Part shown: in pieces, positions 35,491-46,639 of the stretch
Position numbering within the stretch: position 1 is the stretch's first letter
Layout: each line of letters begins with the position of its first letter
Assembly: GCA_002633005.1 (NCBI GenBank)
Contig: NMRA01000171.1
Span: 186,776 to 250,775, forward strand
Source: Phoronis australis
Lineage: Eukaryota > Phoronida > Phoronidae
DNA length: 64,000 nt
Reading direction: 5' to 3'
The notes under the pieces: model-generated
What the model was told of the DNA's origin: nothing
What the model saw: only the letters and a program-made list of their open reading frames with translations
The model's database searches: none
Translations under genes and position numbers: made by a program

Positions 35491-35520
35491 ATTGTTGCAG
35501 AAATAATTCAGTGATATAAT

Positions 35521-35790
35521 TTAAGAAGTTTTTATGTTTAATCCATGAGGTTCTAGTGTATTGAGCTTGTCTATCCAAAATTGTTCTCTTTTGAATCTAT
35601 GAGGGGTACTGGGGTGTTGGAGTTTTTCTATTATTTGTACAGAAAGATCTTAAAGGTTATGGTTTTTGGAATTGAAATGATTACCTATAGTATCAGAAAT
35701 GTTTTTATGTATTATGTTAAATCTATGATTACGAAACTGAGTTCTAACTAATACCCTCTATTTCACAAATTGAACATTATTGTGCTTGGT
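35521..35790 (-). pseudogene. Penelope-like element, GIY-YIG endonuclease fragment
   Basis: The minus-strand frame reads VRTQFRNHRFNI, then a GNHFNSKNHN block, then KREQFWIDKLNTLEPHGLN and a stop at 35521. That order (Arg-x3-His in the first half, a catalytic-type Glu in 'RE-x-FWI', closing L-x-T-x2-P-x-GLN) is the C-terminal GIY-YIG endonuclease of Penelope-like retroelements. One in-frame stop lies in the middle near 35653, and the reverse transcriptase part is missing. It sits in intron 1 of the zinc-finger gene, in opposite orientation. Confidence 0.7.
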
Positions 35791-36684
35791 GGGAGGTCTT
35801 TTCCCACAGTTCCCATGTAACTCACTATAAGCATAGCTCAGGCTAGGCAACATGTACCCCCTCGGTTGGCCATTTGCCTGCTGCATCCAGTGCGATGTAA
35901 TTGCCTAAGGTCAAGCTTGCCCATTTTGTGGACTTTGAAGGAGTTTTCAAATTTTCTTCCGTACTTTTGATTGTTTGTTGAGGGTTACAGTACATTATTT
36001 TGTTTGAGAGAATTGGACATGAAAGTAGTTTTTAGTATCTGCTAATAGGCCAAAAGCTGGTTTGATATCCTTAGCATTTTATGAACAAAGCATGCAGTAT
36101 TTATTCAATTACAGGGATTGCCTCTTAGCATAACATCAACTCACCAAATACAACCTGGTCGCTGAACAGGAAATGAGCTTGCCAAAACAAGGAAACCTCG
36201 CATGCAGGATGCGAAAGTCATGGCCCTACAAACAACACATAGTTGGCAACAGTCTAAAATTCAAAAACGGAATACGAGTATCTGATTTGAAGAATAAATA
36301 AATTTAGCGAGTGTCTGCCAGAACACCCAAAATCACCCAGGCAGTTTTTATTTGAACGGAGAATTTGTAGTATACCGCGTGTGCTCAGTAACAACATTTT
36401 CTCCCTTGGAGCCAATGTTCTGCGCAAGTTCATTTCCTACCTATAGGAACGTGCAGGGAATCAAGGCACATTGTCTGCATGAGTAATGAGTGGGTGCATG
36501 AGTGGGCGTGTGAGTGGGTGTGTGAGTGGCGACTTGGGATTTTTACCAGGTCACCAAACAAAATCTGTGTTTTCCAACTTGACTCTTGAGTTAATTCTCA
36601 CAGATAAAATGACATTCAAAGCTAAGTTATAACTCGGGCTTTTGTGAGCATTGCTAATCCATTTAACTTGTATTTTGTCACCAG
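35791..36684. other. Zinc-finger gene intron 1, remaining part
   Basis: It contains a short 'gtgtgagtggg' minisatellite of about 10-12-bp units at 36483-36530. Nothing else recognised. Confidence 0.5.
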
Positions 36685-36907
36685 GAAAGTGATGATGGGT
36701 TCACGTGTGACGAATGTGGTCGCCACTTCTTGCAGCAGTGTGACCTCAACCGACACAGACTGATTCACACCCGTAGTCAACCGCACAAGTGCCACCTATG
36801 TGAAAATGCCTATATTAGAAGGAGTGACCTTGTAACCCACCTGCGCTTTCACAACAAGCAAAAGGTGTTCCAGTGTGAGCATTGCACTAAGAGCTTCTGC
36901 CAATCAG
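36685..36907 (+). CDS. C2H2 zinc-finger protein, exon 2 (fingers 2, 3 and first half of 4)
   Basis: It starts after acceptor gtcaccag with ESDDGFTCDECGRHF. Finger 2 is FTCDECGRHFLQQCDLNRH with RLIHT, finger 3 is HKCHLCENAYIRRSDLVTH, and finger 4 begins FQCEHCTKSFCQSG. The exon ends at donor GTACAG in phase 1, so finger 4 is split by an intron between its Cys pair and His pair. All visible zinc ligands are intact. Confidence 0.85.
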
Positions 36908-37185
36908 GTACAGTAGGTGACATTGCTGTTTGTGCCAAGCAGGTTTTTATATTAAAGGAGAATGCCACCCGATTTAATTAGTCTTTTTTACCGTCTTAAT
37001 CGGTCTATATCCACATCGCCTCTTGTACAGTCGACCTCACCTTGCCGAGAGGTGTCGCGTTAACCTGTGAGGAAGGTGAGAAATGACGCAGCGACGTCAG
37101 TGGTTCGTCTGCTGAGTGAATGCCGCTATATTGCGGTACATCGTTCCCGCTTGTCAGAACTATGAAGCTGCAAAGAAAGTGGATA

Positions 37186-37413
37186 TATAGTTTTTTCAAC
37201 TTCCTCGAGAGCCCGAAATGCTTAGGAAGTGGTTCGCGGTAGTGAAGAATGAAAGGTACGCTGTTAATAGCAAATATGAGGTCGTGAAATGTCTCCGTGT
37301 CTGTGGTGGACATTTCGTTGACAGTGATTTCTCTGACGAATTCCGACTTACCAAAGAACTATTCATACGTTCCGTTGCCTATGCATGTTCACGGCGCCTC
37401 TCTAGTATTTCTT
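37186..37413 (+). pseudogene. THAP-domain-like fragment
   Basis: An open frame of 70 or so codons carries an F-x-F-like start, then EMLRKWFAVVKNERY and VCGGHFVDSDF, matching the middle of a THAP zinc-binding domain (KW-aromatic then C-x2-H-F-x3-DF). The first Cys pair and a clear AVP motif are absent. It is probably a remnant of a P-type transposon or a THAP gene inside the zinc-finger intron. Confidence 0.5.
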
Positions 37414-38057
37414 GATCAGTGTATTCCAGTTCGAACTGATAGCTTGTGAAACCTAACGATTCGACCCGTGGAGTCTTCGTCAGATGAGGTCTTGACTAAG
37501 TCGGGATTGGCGGCGAGCGTTGTGTTTCAAAATGAATTATTCTCATCCTAACCAATGCTTGTATGAAACTGAAACAAAGTCTGTCTCATTAGATACAATT
37601 TGTAATGCCTTGGAGTGCTCGTGAGTGCAAATGTTTTGAGAAGCCAGCAATGAATAAACCACTGCGTTACCGGCTTTTGATGCTTGCAACAAAGGTAATT
37701 GACTGGGCACCGAGGCCATGTGAGCGCATGCTAATTCAGTGTTTGCTGACAGGAAGCTGTTGTGAAACAATTACTCGATTTTACGTATATGCTATGGTCA
37801 CATGTGAAGGGAATCTTTAATTAGAAATACAAATACATTATTCAAATCATTGTTACTGTACAACCTTTTCCCTGATGGTCTATGGAAAGGGAATCCGGCT
37901 TCGCTGCCCCCAACAAGTAAGTAGATTTTCGGTTTCGTGGCTAATTCACATAAATAGTTACGTGCACATTATTTCTTTGGCTCCCTATTACTAGTCTTTT
38001 CGTGACTGGAGGTTTAGTTTCCAACTCAAGCTGGTTTATGTTCGTGCCAGTCCCAGC

Positions 38058-38168
38058 GGCCGCGACAGGCCTGATCGGGTTCCGAGCCACTGGCCGAGAT
38101 AATGAGTCAATCCGGCCGCGACGCTGGGCCTAGTGATCGGGTTCCGAGCCACTGGCCGGAATAATAAG
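38058..38168. repeat. GC-rich tandem duplication, period about 56
   Basis: Two units begin 'ggccgcgac' and share 'gatcgggttccgagccactg' followed by 'gccg'. They form a GC island within AT-rich intron sequence. Confidence 0.7.
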
Positions 38169-38795
38169 TGTTTTGTGTGTTTAAAATCACAAGTACAAAC
38201 AACACAGATCTAGGTTTTCCTGTCTGTATTTCACGGAAGAATACTTTGAATTTATCTCCGAACAGACCCCAAACTCCTGCTACGGACCTTGGTAAATTAG
38301 CCTGCCGAACTTTGTAGGCTACGGTGTATTTAAATACCAGTAAATCCATAACTGCAAAATAAAACAACATGTTTTTATAAGAATTTGGTGTATTTTTAAG
38401 GGTTTTACATCGAAGTTTGATGATTTATTGGTGTTAAACGTTGAATTCCAGCAATAAGCTGACACCACTAACCCGTGTTGTTAACTGCTGAACAGACTGC
38501 TTGTGAAACCAATTACGTCAATGGATAATTTCAATACCTCCGTCTGCCGTCAGGTGTCAGGTAACGCAACCGAACATGAAAATTGATACAAAATAGGTTG
38601 TTTTTTGGGTGGCATTCTCCTTTAAAGCAGACAATCTTCCCTCATAGACTGCAACAGTATTCTCATTGACTGCATGCTTTTCTCATCAATACTTCTTTCT
38701 GACAAGGAGCCATTCTTTTTTCATGTAATCACCCTTTGTGATAACCTGAAGGAGTATTGTACATACTGGAGTTATATCATTGCATTCCATTACAG

Positions 38796-38947
38796 GAGAT
38801 CTCCGTCGTCACATCCGCTATGTTCACTTGAAACAGAAGAAACTTCTTTGTGGCCTCTGTCCTCGCAAGTATGTGTCGGAGAAAACTCTATTACGCCACA
38901 TGCAGATAGCCCACGGTGAAGACATCATCAAGTCATTAAACAGTTAG
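38796..38947 (+). CDS. C2H2 zinc-finger protein, exon 3 (second half of finger 4, finger 5, stop)
   Basis: After acceptor ccattacag the exon completes finger 4 with DLRRHIRYVH. It then encodes finger 5, LLCGLCPRKYVSEKTLLRH with MQIAH, and ends IIKSLNS then TAG. Spacing and ligands are canonical. Joining to exon 2 at phase 1 gives a clean finger 4. Confidence 0.85.
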
Positions 38948-39889
38948 TCTAGGTAAATCAGTTTTAGCATCTCCTTAAAGCCTAATTTGAATGGTAACAG
39001 GCATGAATTTGGTTGCTCAAATAGGTTTTAAGTATCAGTATGAGGAAAATAATGCCATAAATAATGAAATGTTATGTCCTGCAGTTAGGCTTATTGGCTT
39101 ACATTAGCCTAGGTCACTATGAGAATCCTTTTGGTGTTCTGTTTCAGACATCAGTTCGTGGCTACAACTTTCAACCCTTCGTTCCTTGTTCTTGGATGAC
39201 ACGATTTGTCACGAAAAGGTTACTTCACCGATCATCTTGTGTGTCTGCCGTTTCATTGGTTAGAATTGCATTAATGTACTTTATGTTGTTAAAGTATCAT
39301 TGTGACTGTTTGGACAGCCCAACATGCCTAACTTTATAGAAATGCGTCCAAGGAAGGCTTTAGGGGTGAAATTTGTATTGGCACAAAATGTTAGTTCTTT
39401 GTATTCATTTATATAATCAGTTGTTTGAACTATGTTGATGTGTTAAAACCTGTCACATGTTCATCTTTAAACTAAACTCTTGAGTGATTGTCCGATGTTT
39501 TAGTGTACATAGTCATAGCTCATTAAGAAAGGGAACACGTGTATTTCTTCACAAACTGTAGAATATTTTGCGTTATTTTTGAGGGATTTTATAAATTAGA
39601 CACATCATCTCTACTGCTGCATGTCATTTTCAATCTCTGATAAAACAGAAACTGGAAGCTCATCATGCAAAAACAGTTTAATAAGCTACTGATCTTTTGA
39701 AGTGTGCCAGTTCCTGTTTAGCTGGTCCTCCGAGAAAGATTGACCTTAAAACCTTAGGGTGTTCAAGTCTGGTACTGTTTTACTTGATAATTTACGTGTC
39801 CAGGTGCTAATATGATAGAAAATTTAACAAAACCAATGATGATAATATTAACATTCAAAACCCAAATGCTACTCAGCAGCTAGACCTAC
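38948..39889. other. 3' flank of the zinc-finger gene
   Basis: Probable 3' UTR and intergenic DNA. Several AT-rich stretches but no convincing AATAAA close to the stop. No repeat family recognised. Confidence 0.4.
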
Positions 39890-40600
39890 GCACCTAATAC
39901 AAATCAGCTGAGGTGCTCTCTGCCAACAGGCACCTACTCCCTTGTGAAGCTCCCCTGTCCTTGTGGTCGTGAGGCATCATCATACCTGGCTTTCAACATA
40001 AGGTCACGACCTAATTTATGAGTCAAAGCATTAAACCTAACAACAACTGCCGCATGATTATCAATCAACAAGTCTGAAGGAACCGGAAGGCCCCCTAGGA
40101 AGATCAAACACATAACGCTCTCTAGTAAACTGACTGCTCAAACTCTCTGAGAATTTTGTCTTTTTCTGGCATATTCTCTTTGGGATTCACACCCATAGTG
40201 TCTAGATCCCAAGCTATTTCAGACTATTCTCAGCAATATCGTGTAATAATAGAAGTTGGCAGGCACTGTCTATCTACAGGGTTTCCATGACCTACAGACC
40301 TAGACAGGACCCTCCCAAATACTGTTTCGTGAGCTATAGGTCCCTTAGGTAATCGCACGAAACCAACTTTAAACAACTTCCAGCAGTTATCCTATCGCAA
40401 CCAGCAAGTCAACCTGTTGGTCACCATCTTTATACTTATCAGCCATGCACTGACCAGCAAACCCTTGTAACACTGAAAAGGGGATTTGCAGTCTATACAG
40501 CTGTAAAAGAAACAGTGTCATCAATATGCACAACTTTGACACCAATTTTATACAAGTTTTTAGTACTTGATGACTTGCCACCACCAAAGGCAGAATATGT
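39890..40600 (-). pseudogene. BEL/Pao retrotransposon pol fragment (peptidase to pre-RT linker)
   Basis: On the minus strand, broken frames give a 'VDLLVAIG' block at about 40390, similar to the D-x-L-(I/V)-G block that ends the Pao-type peptidase. These are followed by a Gly-Val-Asn-Pro-Lys-like linker and a 'DNHAAVVVRFNALTHKLG' block at about 40030-40070, typical of the region just before BEL/Pao reverse transcriptase. Several stops and frameshifts lie between them. No LTR was identified. Confidence 0.5.
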
Positions 40601-42960
40601 TATGTTCTGTGAACAAAATGGCAAAAACAAACACTAATTCCTCCACTGCAAGTAACGTGATCACAAAACACAGTCCACTTTTGAGAAAAACACAAGTCCA
40701 CTAGCCATTCAATGTTCTTTCAAGCACAAAGTTATATGTGGGGTGGGCTTTTCGTGGGCTTCGGCACCACAATGATCAGGCTGGCACAAGATATTCTTCA
40801 CAAAGACTGATAAAACTCACGTTTTGATGATCACACAACTTTTTTAGTTTTGTTTTGACAGATCACGACACTAATACGTCACAACTACATCATACCAACA
40901 GCTAGTGCCACCTGGCGGACAATAATCCAAACCAATATTGTTAACAAATATACACAAACATATAAAGTCTTCCTCGACTGTTTGCTGATTGTCGTAATAG
41001 AGAATTTCTATCATGATTTTCTAAAATACAAGGTTAACCCTGGAACCTTAATGAGTGAAAATTGCACCAGAATTTACATTTTACATGCCTTTATTCTGAA
41101 AATGTCAAGAGATTCCCAGTCCCTCCACATAGCTGCCATGCAGTCTAAGAAAAAGACTCAATCTTAAGTCCCCTAAATGCACTTCATACAATGACTGAAC
41201 ATTAAGTCCTAAAGTATAAGTATTAATTCTGAAAATCACTTTGTGACTCAACTAGTGTTGAGAATTCAATGCTTTGAACTGTTGGGCTTTTCGTCAAACT
41301 GAGTCAAGGTCAACATATATCATTTGAGGTTGGAAATTAAAATATGTACACTTAAAATGGTACTGACCGGATACAGCACACAACTTGCTGCTGTACAAGC
41401 ACTTGGTGTAGTGTTTACCACTGTTTGTGAGAGTCTCCATTAAATAATCTAAAAATCTCGAAGGTCAGGGGACCTTCCATACTATTTTTTTTCAATTTCA
41501 GAAAGGTTTGGACTGTTGACATCTTATTGAAAATCACCAAAAACAACTTCTTTGTTGCACCTAAACTGATACCAACTTCCATAAAACGAATTGGCTTCAT
41601 GGGTAATTCATCTTTTGTCTTAGCATTGTCCCCCTTCCATAAAAAAGGCATATGTTTGCAAGAATAGTATCCATTTTTCAAATGGAAAAAATATTTAGAT
41701 GGATTTTCACCTTATTCGATCTATTTGGCCTTAGTCCTAATCATGAGACTTAGTAATTTTTCACTTCTCAAATCATAAAGTGCATGACCTCAATACATGA
41801 ATGACATACCAGATCTGTCATAAAACAAATGTGAAAAGAAAGCGTCATGTATAAACACAAAAAATCAAAGAGCCAGAAAGCTTCAACCTCACTTCCACTT
41901 AAAAAGTATATAAAAACAATATCCCAGGAAAAAAATACATACCTAATCAATGGAGTTCAGCTCACTAAGTACTTATTTTAAAAAAGAAAAAGCTATTCAT
42001 CTCATCTAACATGAGCTTAACAACAATTCTAACAAAAAAGAGAGGAACATATATCGTACACCTTGCATTTTGTTCATAGAGCAATATCAATCAGCATAAA
42101 TATAGTGAAAATAAGAATGTGCCTCTCAGTTATTTACACTCCGACTCTGTCAGTGAGAATGTTCTAGCTGTCTTGTCCACGCAGAAAGGGTGCGATATCA
42201 CTCATTGTTGACACAAAACATTTTCCCGTCAGTGTACAAACTGTCTGTGTACTCAAAAAGGCTGCCTTAAGAACTGCAACAAGTGGTTTTCACCCTTGTA
42301 GCATGACCCACGGGTAGTCCTCAGTCACAAAATAATTGGTCACTTTGAATCGATTACACTCCGACCATTCTTCTCTCATTCATAGAACGTAAATTTGGTG
42401 ATAGTTGTTGTGACGACACCACAGGCCGGGCAATCCGGATTAAAGAAAACACTTTGGTTCTGTGTCACATATATACGTTTACTGAAAAAACAACAAACTA
42501 CAATCAGCGAGATATCAAAATCTACCAAACGGACTCTGCATACAGGATAACATTCCTCTCTAGCTAAACAGCAAAACTTATAAACAGTAACTAAACTAGC
42601 AGTTAAGTCAGACTAAACAAGAGTAAGCAACTCACTGACCAAATTCTAGTTACTGGCTTTACACAGTATAAGAGAAAACAAAATAACAAAATTTCAACTT
42701 ACAGAATGTGAAGCCCTGTGGCCGCCAAACCTAACATCTGTCTCACAAGACTGTCAGAAAACTAATGCAGCGGCTGTGCACCACACCCATGGTCAATCTG
42801 AATACATCTCCATAACAATGGTTCAAAGACAATAGCTCAATGAAAATGCAAGAGCACATGTGTCACTCTACAGGAAGTAGAGAAGACACCTGGTGGCCAC
42901 ACTACAAACTACATAAACAAAACAAACCCTGGCTAAGTGAACTAACAATAGTGGCCCTGG
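40601..42960. other. AT-rich stretch without recognised features
   Basis: The frames of 60-90 codons here lack motifs and splice signals. The segment 42400-42760 has retroelement-like leader composition but I cannot assign it. Confidence 0.45.
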
Positions 42961-42999
42961 GTTTACTATCTCATTCACTTCCACGTTCTATATTCTCTC

Positions 43000-43275
43000 T
43001 CGAATGACAGTATCTATCTAAATAACACTTTTGAGAATGTCAGTAAATTTGTCTTTACAACAATCACCCTCACTCTCAGGTATACCTCCCAACCTCATGT
43101 TTGCCCTACGTGATTGCAACTCGAGATTTCACAGTTGTTTCCTCATAATCTCATTTTCCTCTGTCAAGATTCTAATCTTTTCCTCGTTGGACTTGGAACG
43201 TGTTTTGCTTTCTTTGCCTAAAGCATGGATGATCTCTATTGCCTTGATTTCACGGAGTGTCTCTTTTATAACTGG
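43000..43275 (-). pseudogene. L1-like ORF1 (Transposase_22 type) fragment
   Basis: The minus-strand frame shows a coiled-coil segment (EEKIRILTEENEIMRKQL), a stop, then NLELQSRRANMRLGGIPES. The join of a heptad Leu/Ile coil to R-R-x-N-(L/M)-R-x-x-GIPE is the signature of L1-type ORF1 RNA-binding proteins. One nonsense codon at the coil end and missing ends show it is dead. Confidence 0.65.
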
Positions 43276-43499
43276 AATCGATCTGTTTCTTTAAATCACT
43301 GAGCCATTGCGGTTGTTGTTCAGACCCACTGGTTTGAGTCTTTTAGGTTGAAGCAGACTGTGATCACTTTACAACTGACTGACAAATTCTTTTAGCTTAA
43401 GGTCCAAAACTTTTTAACATAACAAATCATAACTTTTTGCCAGTGTTATATCAATGAATCAATACTTCTAAGATGTTGGTCATGTAATATACGCTAGAT

Positions 43500-43905
43500 C
43501 ATTTTACAACTATGCTTGATAGATTATACAGCGTGAACATTTTGTCAATTTCCACAAACAGCTGTTCACTGGTGAGTCGTATCATTATGAAAGAAATTCG
43601 GTGGTTTACGACAATCCTGTTCTCGGAAAAAAGACTTACAAGTTCAGCCACAACTTTTCACTGTTTGAGTTTGTGGATTCGTCAAGGTTTAGAGAGAACG
43701 GTGTCTCCCTTAACTCTGTGAGAAGCTCTTCGTGCAGAGTTTCTGCCACACCATATTTAAGCTTATATGAGGCAGTGGAGTCATCAAGTCGCATTTGCTC
43801 AACTACAGGCTTGCCATTGGCGATTGTCTTAACTAGATCCAGTAACTTTGCTGCAGCTGACACTGGCAGGGAATTCTCAGCAATAAAGGCAATTAGCTGC
43901 AACAA
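43500..43905 (-). pseudogene. hAT-related transposase-like pseudogene
   Basis: The frame 43896-43636 contains IAFIAENSLPVSAAAKLLDL, then ASYKLKYGVAETLHEELL and FSLNLDESTNSNSEKL. That pattern (ENNLP-type start, TASYK-x-x-YG, then a FS-x-N-x-DE-(A/S)-T catalytic Asp block) is seen in invertebrate transposase-derived proteins related to hAT. A one-base frameshift near 43630 separates it from a continuing block containing RLTSEQLFVEIDKMF. The GTAAGT at the shift could mimic a donor, but the protein similarity reads straight through. Confidence 0.6.
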
Positions 43906-44511
43906 AAGATATTTTTGTGAAATTAAAACAAAAATAATAACGCAACATTTGCAGTGTGATTGACAGAAGCTTAGTTCTTGATTTGCTGTAGTACTTTAAA
44001 AGGGGACTAGTCAAAATAATGTTGCAGTTAATCGGTTCCAACAAACAAATAAAACTCACATTTGCCCGACTTGCAGTCAAAACAAAAGCGGATTTGTATT
44101 AATGGTCAAATCACTGAATCCCGAAAGCGATTGCTGATTGGCTGATGTGTCAGTGACGTGAATGGCGGGGTATCGGCTGCTTTTCACATTCATTGCTTAT
44201 GCCATATTGTGAAGAGTTTACATCATAATTTATCATTGCATCAGTAATCCTTATTTTTTATTGTCTGCCATAGTGTTGCAAAAGGTTCGCCATACCTTTT
44301 TGTATGGCACCTGGCTGTTCAAACTCTTTGACAAAGGTGTCTTATAAGGTAAGGGACATCGCATACCATCGGTTACCTCTAGATAAACACGGGTTATTTC
44401 TTATATCATCAGTCTTTATTGCACAGCCAGACAATATGACAAAGACTGATGGCGATCTACAAAACAAATAAAACATCCGTGACTTATGAGTAGATCTACG
44501 CTAGCTACAGC

Positions 44512-44555
44512 CTGTAATAAACTAATGACAAACTGAACTGTGTGCTTAAACTAAC
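44512..44555 (-). repeat. Remnant of 3' LTR of gypsy element A
   Basis: These 44 bases are identical to 45915-45958, the inner end of the LTR at 45916-46187. The rest of this 3' LTR is missing. Confidence 0.65.
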
Positions 44556-44636
44556 GTAGAAAATATATCTGAAACTAAATAAGGCGATCCAGATCCTCCC
44601 AAGGATACTATTGTTTCATGAAATGAAGAATATAAA

Positions 44637-44816
44637 TCGGTAAATAAAACAACAAGAATGGATCAACTGAAATTTGAAATTTTCAGATGTAATAACTTCC
44701 TTTGTCAACAAAAACAGAAATAAAGTAAAATCAAACACAAAATGACAATTGACATATAAGATATGGTGTAATGAATTCAATGACAATTGACATATAAGAT
44801 ATGGTGTAATGAATTC
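44637..44816 (-). repeat. Penelope-like 3' end repeat, copy 2, with 38-bp tandem duplication
   Basis: It matches 35345-35490 but is more diverged, and the CTGACGA core is lost. Its distal part is duplicated with a 38-base period (units start at 44741 and 44779, 'aatgacaattgacatataag'). It abuts the decayed gypsy pol of element A. Confidence 0.6.
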
Positions 44817-44829
44817 ATAATTCCATAGA

Positions 44830-45934
44830 GGCCTAGGTATATGGAAAGTCTTGCATCCAGGAAGGCTTCCGGGTGGTGCGAGTGGAACGACGAGGTCCGT
44901 CCATACAAATGGTGTGTGGGGCTTCAACAAGTCACGAAATACTTTCATGCGGTCGGCCATGCTAAAGGCATACGATACCTGGTTGAGGAGTCCGAACCAG
45001 GAGCGCATGTCAGTAAGTGACTGTGGGGTGGGGAAGTCCAGGATTGTGCTAAGGAACGCCCTGCAGGGACAAGCAGAGTCTCGAGTGATCTCAAATCTGG
45101 CAAACTCGACCGAGTCCCGGCCAAAGGTAAACTTGTCCGGGTTGAGTATGATACCATTATTTCCACAGAGCTCCAGCCATTCGCAGGCCTGGTAAAAGCT
45201 TTCCTCCAGGGTGTCTGCCCAGAGCAAAGTGTTGCCTATACACTTCGTCTTCTTCTGTATATGCGCGACCAGCTCATCAAAGCGGCAGGTGTATGCATCG
45301 CCAGATGCTATGTACCCTTGATGGGCCACACGGTATCGGTATCGATCCCATGGGATGATAAAAGTGATGAAATGATGGTCTTCCTGACAAATAGGTTCAC
45401 TGTGATGTCCTTTCCAAGCGTCGAAGACTGTTTTTTTGTCTTCAGCGGGACCGATCTGACCTGATGTAATGGGGATGGGGTGTTGTGTGTCTCTCGCAAG
45501 GCATGCTTGTTGAGTGGCTGGAGGTTGACGGTTCGGCGGGGCATTCCGTTTTTCTTTGCACAGACCACCATACGATGGCATCACGTCACAGGTTCCCTCA
45601 CCGGAACTGGTTCGATGACTCCCAAACGGACGTCTTGGTCAAGGCACGCTTTCATGGCAGACTGCCAGTGGATAGGTACTGGGACTGAGGTATGGCAAGC
45701 CACGGGAGTCTCGTCGGGGTCGATCATTAGATGCATGGGCGGCCCTGGCATGAGCGGGAGGGGCTGGTGTTCACAAGTGTTGAATGTGCTCGATCGATAA
45801 CGGTCCTGCAGGTAAGTCTCAAGCTTCGACCTATTTTCCTTTGTGGCAGGGAAAGGCAAGCCATTGGGCATCGGTGGTGGGAGCGTGCGTTTCGGGCAGG
45901 AGCAAAGCGCTAGACTGTAATAAACTAATGACAA
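44830..45934 (-). pseudogene. Ty3/gypsy element A, reverse transcriptase remnant
   Basis: Minus-strand frames carry a pre-RT segment (45934-45581), VVCAKKNGMPRRTVNLQPLN of the palm, a block ending YRYRVAHQGYIASGDAYTCR, and then KTKCIGNTLLWAD followed by the LNPDKF-type connection. Frameshifts split the palm, and the catalytic Asp pair expected just before TLLW is Gly-Asn here, so the enzyme is inactive. Gag, protease and integrase are deleted. An LTR (45916-46187) directly abuts the RT remnant on its 5' side. Confidence 0.8.
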
Positions 45935-46187
45935 ACTGAACTGTGTGCTTAAACTAACAGACTATATACATGAATCTAAAGCTAATGTACCTGTAGAATT
46001 GTTCACAGGGACTGTGGGTTGGGGCTGCCATATTGAGAACAGCCAGCGCCACCTATAGGGGAACATAGTGAGCCCTCTAGTGGCAGGACCAATATTGTCT
46101 AACCTCTGCGTAACGCACCGTTGTTGAAGTTGTGGGTGGCAGCTATGAAGCTGAAGAATCCGTCCGTGAACAAACATAACCGTTACA
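45916..46187 (-). repeat. Candidate LTR of gypsy element A (5' LTR)
   Basis: On the minus strand it starts TGTAACGGTTATG and ends TAGTTTATTACA, so it has TG...CA ends with short inverted TGTAA/TTACA termini, 272 bases. The last 44 bases recur at 44512-44555 as the 3' LTR remnant. Boundaries are inferred from those ends. Confidence 0.6.
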
Positions 46188-46639
46188 AAAAGGAAAGGTC
46201 ACCTCCTGCAGACATGATCAACTAATCTGTTCGTGATTGTTCCTCTGAGTACTTCTCTAATCGATTCCCTCAAAGAAATTAACATGACCTCCAAGACTAC
46301 TGGCTCAAGGCACACTTTCTTGAAGTCTTCTGTTTCAGAAAGACAATTTTCAATTGAAGATTTCTTCATGTTGAACTCACTTTTTTCGAGGCAGCAAACA
46401 CACTCAACTTCTGAGGGTATGAGTCCGCACTGCCCAGTCACACCAGTGTAAATTATAGCCACGAGATAGATGGTTGCACAAACATATTTTCGTCCAACAA
46501 TGATGACGACTGGGTGTTACTTTGTGTGACTTTAGTCTCAAACAGGTTTCCCTGGCGACCTGACATTTCACAATATAATATCTTATTCTGACTACGAAGA
46601 ACACCACGCTAAAATATGGCGCTGACTAACTTTGACCCT

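Larger units (their letters stand above)
36908..38795. other. Zinc-finger gene intron 2
   Basis: It contains a THAP-like domain fragment at 37186-37413 and a GC-rich tandem duplication at 38058-38168. No other feature seen. Confidence 0.6.

Noticed and set aside
44616-45584. A 322-residue intact gene
   Set aside because: It is decayed gypsy RT joined by chance to Penelope-type repeat sequence. Its start is not a true start and its catalytic residues are lost.
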